This document shows positions 59,865 to 64,000 of a stretch of 64,000 bases of DNA, one piece after another. The DNA is from Cavia porcellus (taxonomy: Eukaryota > Chordata > Mammalia > Rodentia > Caviidae): contig NW_026947489.1 in assembly GCF_034190915.1 (NCBI RefSeq), forward strand, positions 54,374,001 to 54,438,000, read 5' to 3'. Position numbers and translations under genes: made by a program. The notes beneath the pieces were generated by a model. It had not been told where the DNA came from. It ran no database searches and saw nothing but the letters and a program-made list of their open reading frames with translations. Each line of letters begins with the position of its first letter. The stretch's first letter is position 1.

Positions 59865-62800
59865 TGACTCATCTACAAAACAAGGAAAAAGAATTTATCA
59901 CTCAAAGCAAAGGTTTATGAGTAGTTTTTAGCGTGTTCATTTCTTTAATGCTTAAGAGAAATCACTCTTTAAGTACTTTCAAAATGAAAGGACCCATTTT
60001 GGTGACATGATACCACAGGTTTCTGAACATGTTGGACATGAAAAGAAAAACGTGATCAGGCATGTATAGTAATAACGAGTAAGCAGTTTTGTTTCTACCA
60101 GAAAAATTGTTTCTCCGCTTATGAAAGTGTCCAGAGCAGTCCTTGACATAGCAAACTTAGATGCCATATGTACGAGGGGAGAGTCTTTCTCCCTGGCCAT
60201 CCAACCACCCAGGATTGTGATGACTTCACAGCCACCATCTAGAACAATGCTCAGGCTGCTGGTGAACTCATGACCCCAGGGACTGTCATTCAGAGTAACA
60301 TTTTCTGAGGGAAACTTCCTATCAAACACCATATAGGTAGTGTACATAGTGTCCTATCAACAGGTCTTAACGTCTGGGTCATGAATATTGATCCTGGTTA
60401 ATGATGAGACGAAAGCACTGTATTTTAACTTGATCCAGCCACACAGTGACCAGAGGAAATGGGACACATTGCTCTGTCTGACTCCAGTGTGGTGGTGAGT
60501 TATCTGCTCTGACCTCATGCATCTGTGAATTTTAACTTCTTACATTGGAATAGTTTATTGCTTTCGTGTGAATGCAGTGTGTGTCAAGGATTGTGCTTCT
60601 CCCATTGTCCTAAAGCCTTTTGGTGGGAATCAGAGATAGAATCTATCAGAGAGCTGGACAGAGCTTATCTCATGGGGACTCTCACAGTCTTGGTTCTTTC
60701 TAGAACATCACCAGAAGGCGACTACTCTTTGTATTGTTGAATAAAAAGCTTTGCAAGATTTTTCTAGTGCAAAGCAACAGTGTTCACAAGTTATATCAGA
60801 ACAATGGAAAAAGCTCAAAATCTTTCTGGAATTGAAAGGGAAAAGGTATAATTAAGTCACAGTGTAAAAATAAAATTCCCCAAAAGTTCTACCATAAAAC
60901 TATGACTTTCAATCAGGTTGCTATTTAGAAATAAAGGAGGCTTTTATTTCATTTAAAAGTAACTTTAAGCAATTGTCTTTTTTTTGTTGTTTTTCTAATC
61001 ATGCCTTCTGTAAAAGAAACAAGATAGTGGACATACGTTTTCAAATTTTCCCTAAAAGTTTTACATTCTGAAAGTTTGACAATGTTATAACAATACGATT
61101 TTTTCCTATTTTTGATAATGTTTAGAAATATTATTTGATTTGCTTGAATAATTTTATAGTTTACTAGAATTGCTTATTTTTTAATGCATTTAAGCTCATT
61201 CAAAATATACAGCGTGACATCTTATCATAGGAGGTGACTTTAGGCAACGTTAAGCCAATTTTTAAAATTTTCATTGGAAGCACTGAATTGAAACACTAAT
61301 CTTCTCTAGAACTATCTTTCATTTCATGTTTCAGCAACGACTTAATTGTTCTATGAAAAATTTCTAACTCTAAATATGGTGGCAATTTATATTCCAAAGA
61401 AATATAATTATCTAGCTCAGAAAAGGGAAGAAACATTGAATTGCCTTTATTTTTAAATTATAATTACAATCATGCATTGGCAGCACATATGAACAATTTA
61501 GACACAAAATTGTGATAGGAAAAAAATAGCCACAAAGGAGAAGTGTGCATAGATAACAATCCCTGCCTAGTAAAATGAATTCCATTCATTTATGTGGTTA
61601 TTTGTTGAGGTATACCAAGTGCCTAAAACAGCAATATGGATTTTATGTTTGGGGTTGGTTGTCTTTTTCAACAAGTCTCTTTGTTTGCACTGTTGACCAT
61701 TATATATGCTATGTGTTGGGTATTATACATTTTTAAAATGAAAGGTAATTCTGATTCTATATAATGTTACCACTCTTAATGTAAAGCCACCAGGATATTT
61801 AAAAAAAAAACAGCAATAGTTATGACATATTTTATACCAACCCCACTTCTCCTTTTGATTGTGTGAAAACGATGAATAAACTCTCCCAAACATTTTGATG
61901 GGGAAAGAATGTGTGGTGTAGGGCTTTGGAAAATAAGACCATATAGTTTACTCTTCAAAAACAAGACTGAATTGTACATCTGGACTATGGCATAGTAAGA
62001 AGAAAGAAGGAAGCTTTCTAGCCAATAGCTGGGCAAACATTAAATCTTTCTGTCAACACACTCTATAGATAATACAGTTGATGAGGAAGAAAGACATTGT
62101 GGCCCAGAGGGAGAAGATGAGACTCTCTGATTTTCAGAGAGAGGAGAATGGGTCTTTCTTCTTTTGGTTATGAAATTCAAAACGGTTATTTGAAGACCTG
62201 TTGCCCCCTGTAATTGAAAGAAAGCTTGTGCTTGTCTGAGGACATAAACCAGAGCAGCCAACTTTGTCTTATTAGCTGGCACAGGTCACTGAGATCATCA
62301 ATGCGTGCTAAGTGACTTAGGAATAATGAAGGTGGCCGCGGGACACAGATTATCACAAGGAATCTGAATCAAGCAAGCAGTCTGGGAGTCCATGAAATGA
62401 CACTCAAAGCTAAGAGGTAGAAGTGAGAATGATATAAAGGGAGGTAGAAAACATATTTCATAAGTTTGTAAAAGGCAGGAAAGGTATTACAAATACATCT
62501 GTGTCTCCAAAGGTAACAGGCACTGGAAGGTACACTCCAGAGGGACAGTGCTTTCTCTGGTTGGTTGAAAGGATTGGTGGGCAATGGGACAGTTCATGGA
62601 CATGAGGAACATGGACACAACTGCATATTCCACAAAAATGTCTTGTGGTTGACCACTTAGAGAATGCACTTTTCTAGTTTGGAATTTAATAGGAAATTTC
62701 TGTTGAGCAGATTTCAGAAAATATACCCCATCATGTAGGAGTCTTAAGAGATATTTCTTAGCATACTTAATATATAAACAACTTGAGTATTTCATTTCAA

Positions 62801-63240
62801 TTCTCCACGATACATGAGATTTTGAAGCCCATGATATAATACAATATGGAAGCCTGAATCATTAAATAATCAAAAATTTTTTAGAAATATAAGACTATGA
62901 GAAAATCAAAAGAAAATTAGTCTTATTTCATGCATTCTCTTTTACATTCTGCAATTAAATCTAAATATTCAGTATAACTGAGGGAGGTAAAAAGACTCAG
63001 TATGTACTAGTGAGCACGAGATGATAAATAGAATTAAATATGTAACATCTACATTTTAATCTACTTCGTTATATTGATAAGATTAAGAATAAAATGAATA
63101 GTAGTACTGGCTCTACCTCCCCCCCCCCAATCTTGGAGATAATATACGCTGTGTTGGGTTGATTATTTCTTATTTATTCAAGTGAGGAGGGTAGCAATAG
63201 CTCTGCCTGTGTGAAAGGTTGTGTGCCTTTCTATGAATGT
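59865..63240. other. Mostly unannotated non-coding DNA
   Basis: A 122-codon minus-strand frame at 59979-60347 has no motif I recognise. In the same frame, coding-like sequence continues upstream to about 60460 across two adjacent stops. A plus-strand AATAAA at about 60741 (TTGTTGAATAAAAAGC) may be an old LTR or a chance signal. Frames at 61776-62795 on the minus strand are unexplained and unsupported. Confidence 0.4.
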
Positions 63241-63254
63241 GGAAACTCAGTAAC

Positions 63255-63350
63255 ACTGGTTCTCAAATTGTGGTTCTGGACTTGCGGTATCATTATATCC
63301 TTAAAATTCCGCAAAACTTTAATCTTTGGACCCAATCCAGAATTACTGAG
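63255..63350 (+). repeat. MER5A-like fossil
   Basis: CTGGTTCTCAAATTGTGGTTC, TGGACTTGCGGTATCATTA and CCAATCCAGAATTACTGAG follow the MER5A start and middle ('tggttctcaaagtgtggtcc...gacctactgaatca'). Confidence 0.6.
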
Positions 63351-63600
63351 TAAAAAACACTGCACATGCAGCCAACAATCTTTGCTGTAATAAATCTTTC
63401 AGACACTTGTAGGATAGCTAACGCTTCTGACAACAGGCTCTAGTGAGCCCAAGTCTCAAGCAAATACTTCTGAGTCCAAGATTCAGTCTCTGGCAGTTCA
63501 TGCTGAATCCCTTATAATAAAAGTGAAATGTTCAGAGTTGGTCCTGTTATTATCTTTTTATCATCTCAATAATTTTCTTTAAAAATGATAGTAATGTCAT

Positions 63601-63617
63601 TTTTTTTTTTTTTTTAT
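63601..63617. repeat. Poly(T) run
   Basis: Seventeen-base T homopolymer, no attached element recognised. Confidence 0.9.
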
Positions 63618-63629
63618 TTTTCAACAGTG

Positions 63630-63770
63630 TAACTTTTTGGTTGCTTTGGCTGTAGCCATGATACACACCTGGGGAACTTTAAAAATACCTCCAGGCCGTG
63701 GGATAAAATTTAGGCAGTGGTTTTAGGTCTTCTAAATGACTCTGATGCTCAGTCACTGTCAGTGCTCAAT
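63630..63770 (+). repeat. MER5A-like fossil
   Basis: ACACACCTGGGGAACTTTAA, AAATACCTCCAGGCCGTGGG and CTAAATGACTCTGATGCTCAG follow the MER5A order ('cacctggggagctttaaaaa...gtgattctgatgc'). Confidence 0.55.
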
Positions 63771-64000
63771 TATTCCTTCATTCAGCAAAACCCTTCACTC
63801 TGACCATAAGTAAAAATTCTGAAACACATTCTCTGTTCCAAGAGATTCTGACTCACATTGTTTAAAATATTTCTTGGGATTTTGCATCTTTAAAAGCCTG
63901 CAGATACAATTTTATGTTGTGCAAAGAGGCCACCAGAATTGAAAGTTCTAGAAGGAAATATCCCTACACTGCTCTTATTAAGGAAGAGGGGAAAAAAATC

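Noticed and set aside
1..64000. A previously undescribed gene system
   Set aside because: No operon-like gene clusters, CRISPR arrays, intact viral genomes or conserved coding blocks were seen. The content is ordinary mammalian repeat-rich DNA.

Overview
The window reads as non-coding mammalian nuclear DNA, AT-rich by eye, from an intergenic region or a long intron. I found no intact protein-coding gene, no rRNA or functional tRNA gene, no CRISPR array and nothing that looks bacterial. Every open frame is short. Those that can be explained are translations of transposable elements or simple repeats.

The repeat content points to a rodent. There are tRNA-derived ID-type SINEs, 7SL-derived B1-like SINEs, two probable B1-ID chimeras, at least six copies of a rodent-type repeat I recognise from memory as URR1-like, and many LINE-1 (L1) pieces. 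The ID consensus (tRNA-Ala-like body with CTTGCAA anticodon loop) does not match the squirrel, guinea-pig or kangaroo-rat ID forms I remember. A castorimorph such as beaver is my best guess, but that is inference.

Layout. 1-5 kb: unique DNA, an L2 remnant, a recent ID SINE and an L1 3' end. 5-19 kb: an oppositely oriented URR1-like pair, an L1 fragment, a MER5A-like fossil, more URR1-like copies and a 158-nt pure purine tract. 21-25 kb: a recent ID SINE, a MaLR-like remnant, a B1 SINE and a B1-ID chimera. 25.9-29.3 kb: the largest element, an L1 with 5' UTR, decayed ORF1, only the beginning and end of ORF2, and a long 3' UTR built of degenerate repeats. 30.4-30.8 kb: a solo LTR. 34-37 kb: an L1 tail, an old repeat and a long CA array. 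39.1-41.0 kb: an L1 split into opposite orientations (twin-priming structure) and hit by a B1 SINE. 42-44.4 kb: an old L1M/L1ME-like 3' region interrupted by an ID SINE and a URR1-like copy. 44-50 kb: L1 tail, L2 and MIR fossils. 51-64 kb: ID SINEs, a B1-ID chimera, an L1 3' end, a possible second inverted L1 pair and MER5A-like fossils.

No genes work together here. The story is layered retrotransposition: old MIR, L2, MER5 and MaLR fossils, then several L1 waves, then young ID insertions whose target-site duplications are still perfect. I found no new biological system. The most informative items are the recent ID subfamily, the internally deleted L1, its 3' UTR repeats, and the twin-primed L1.
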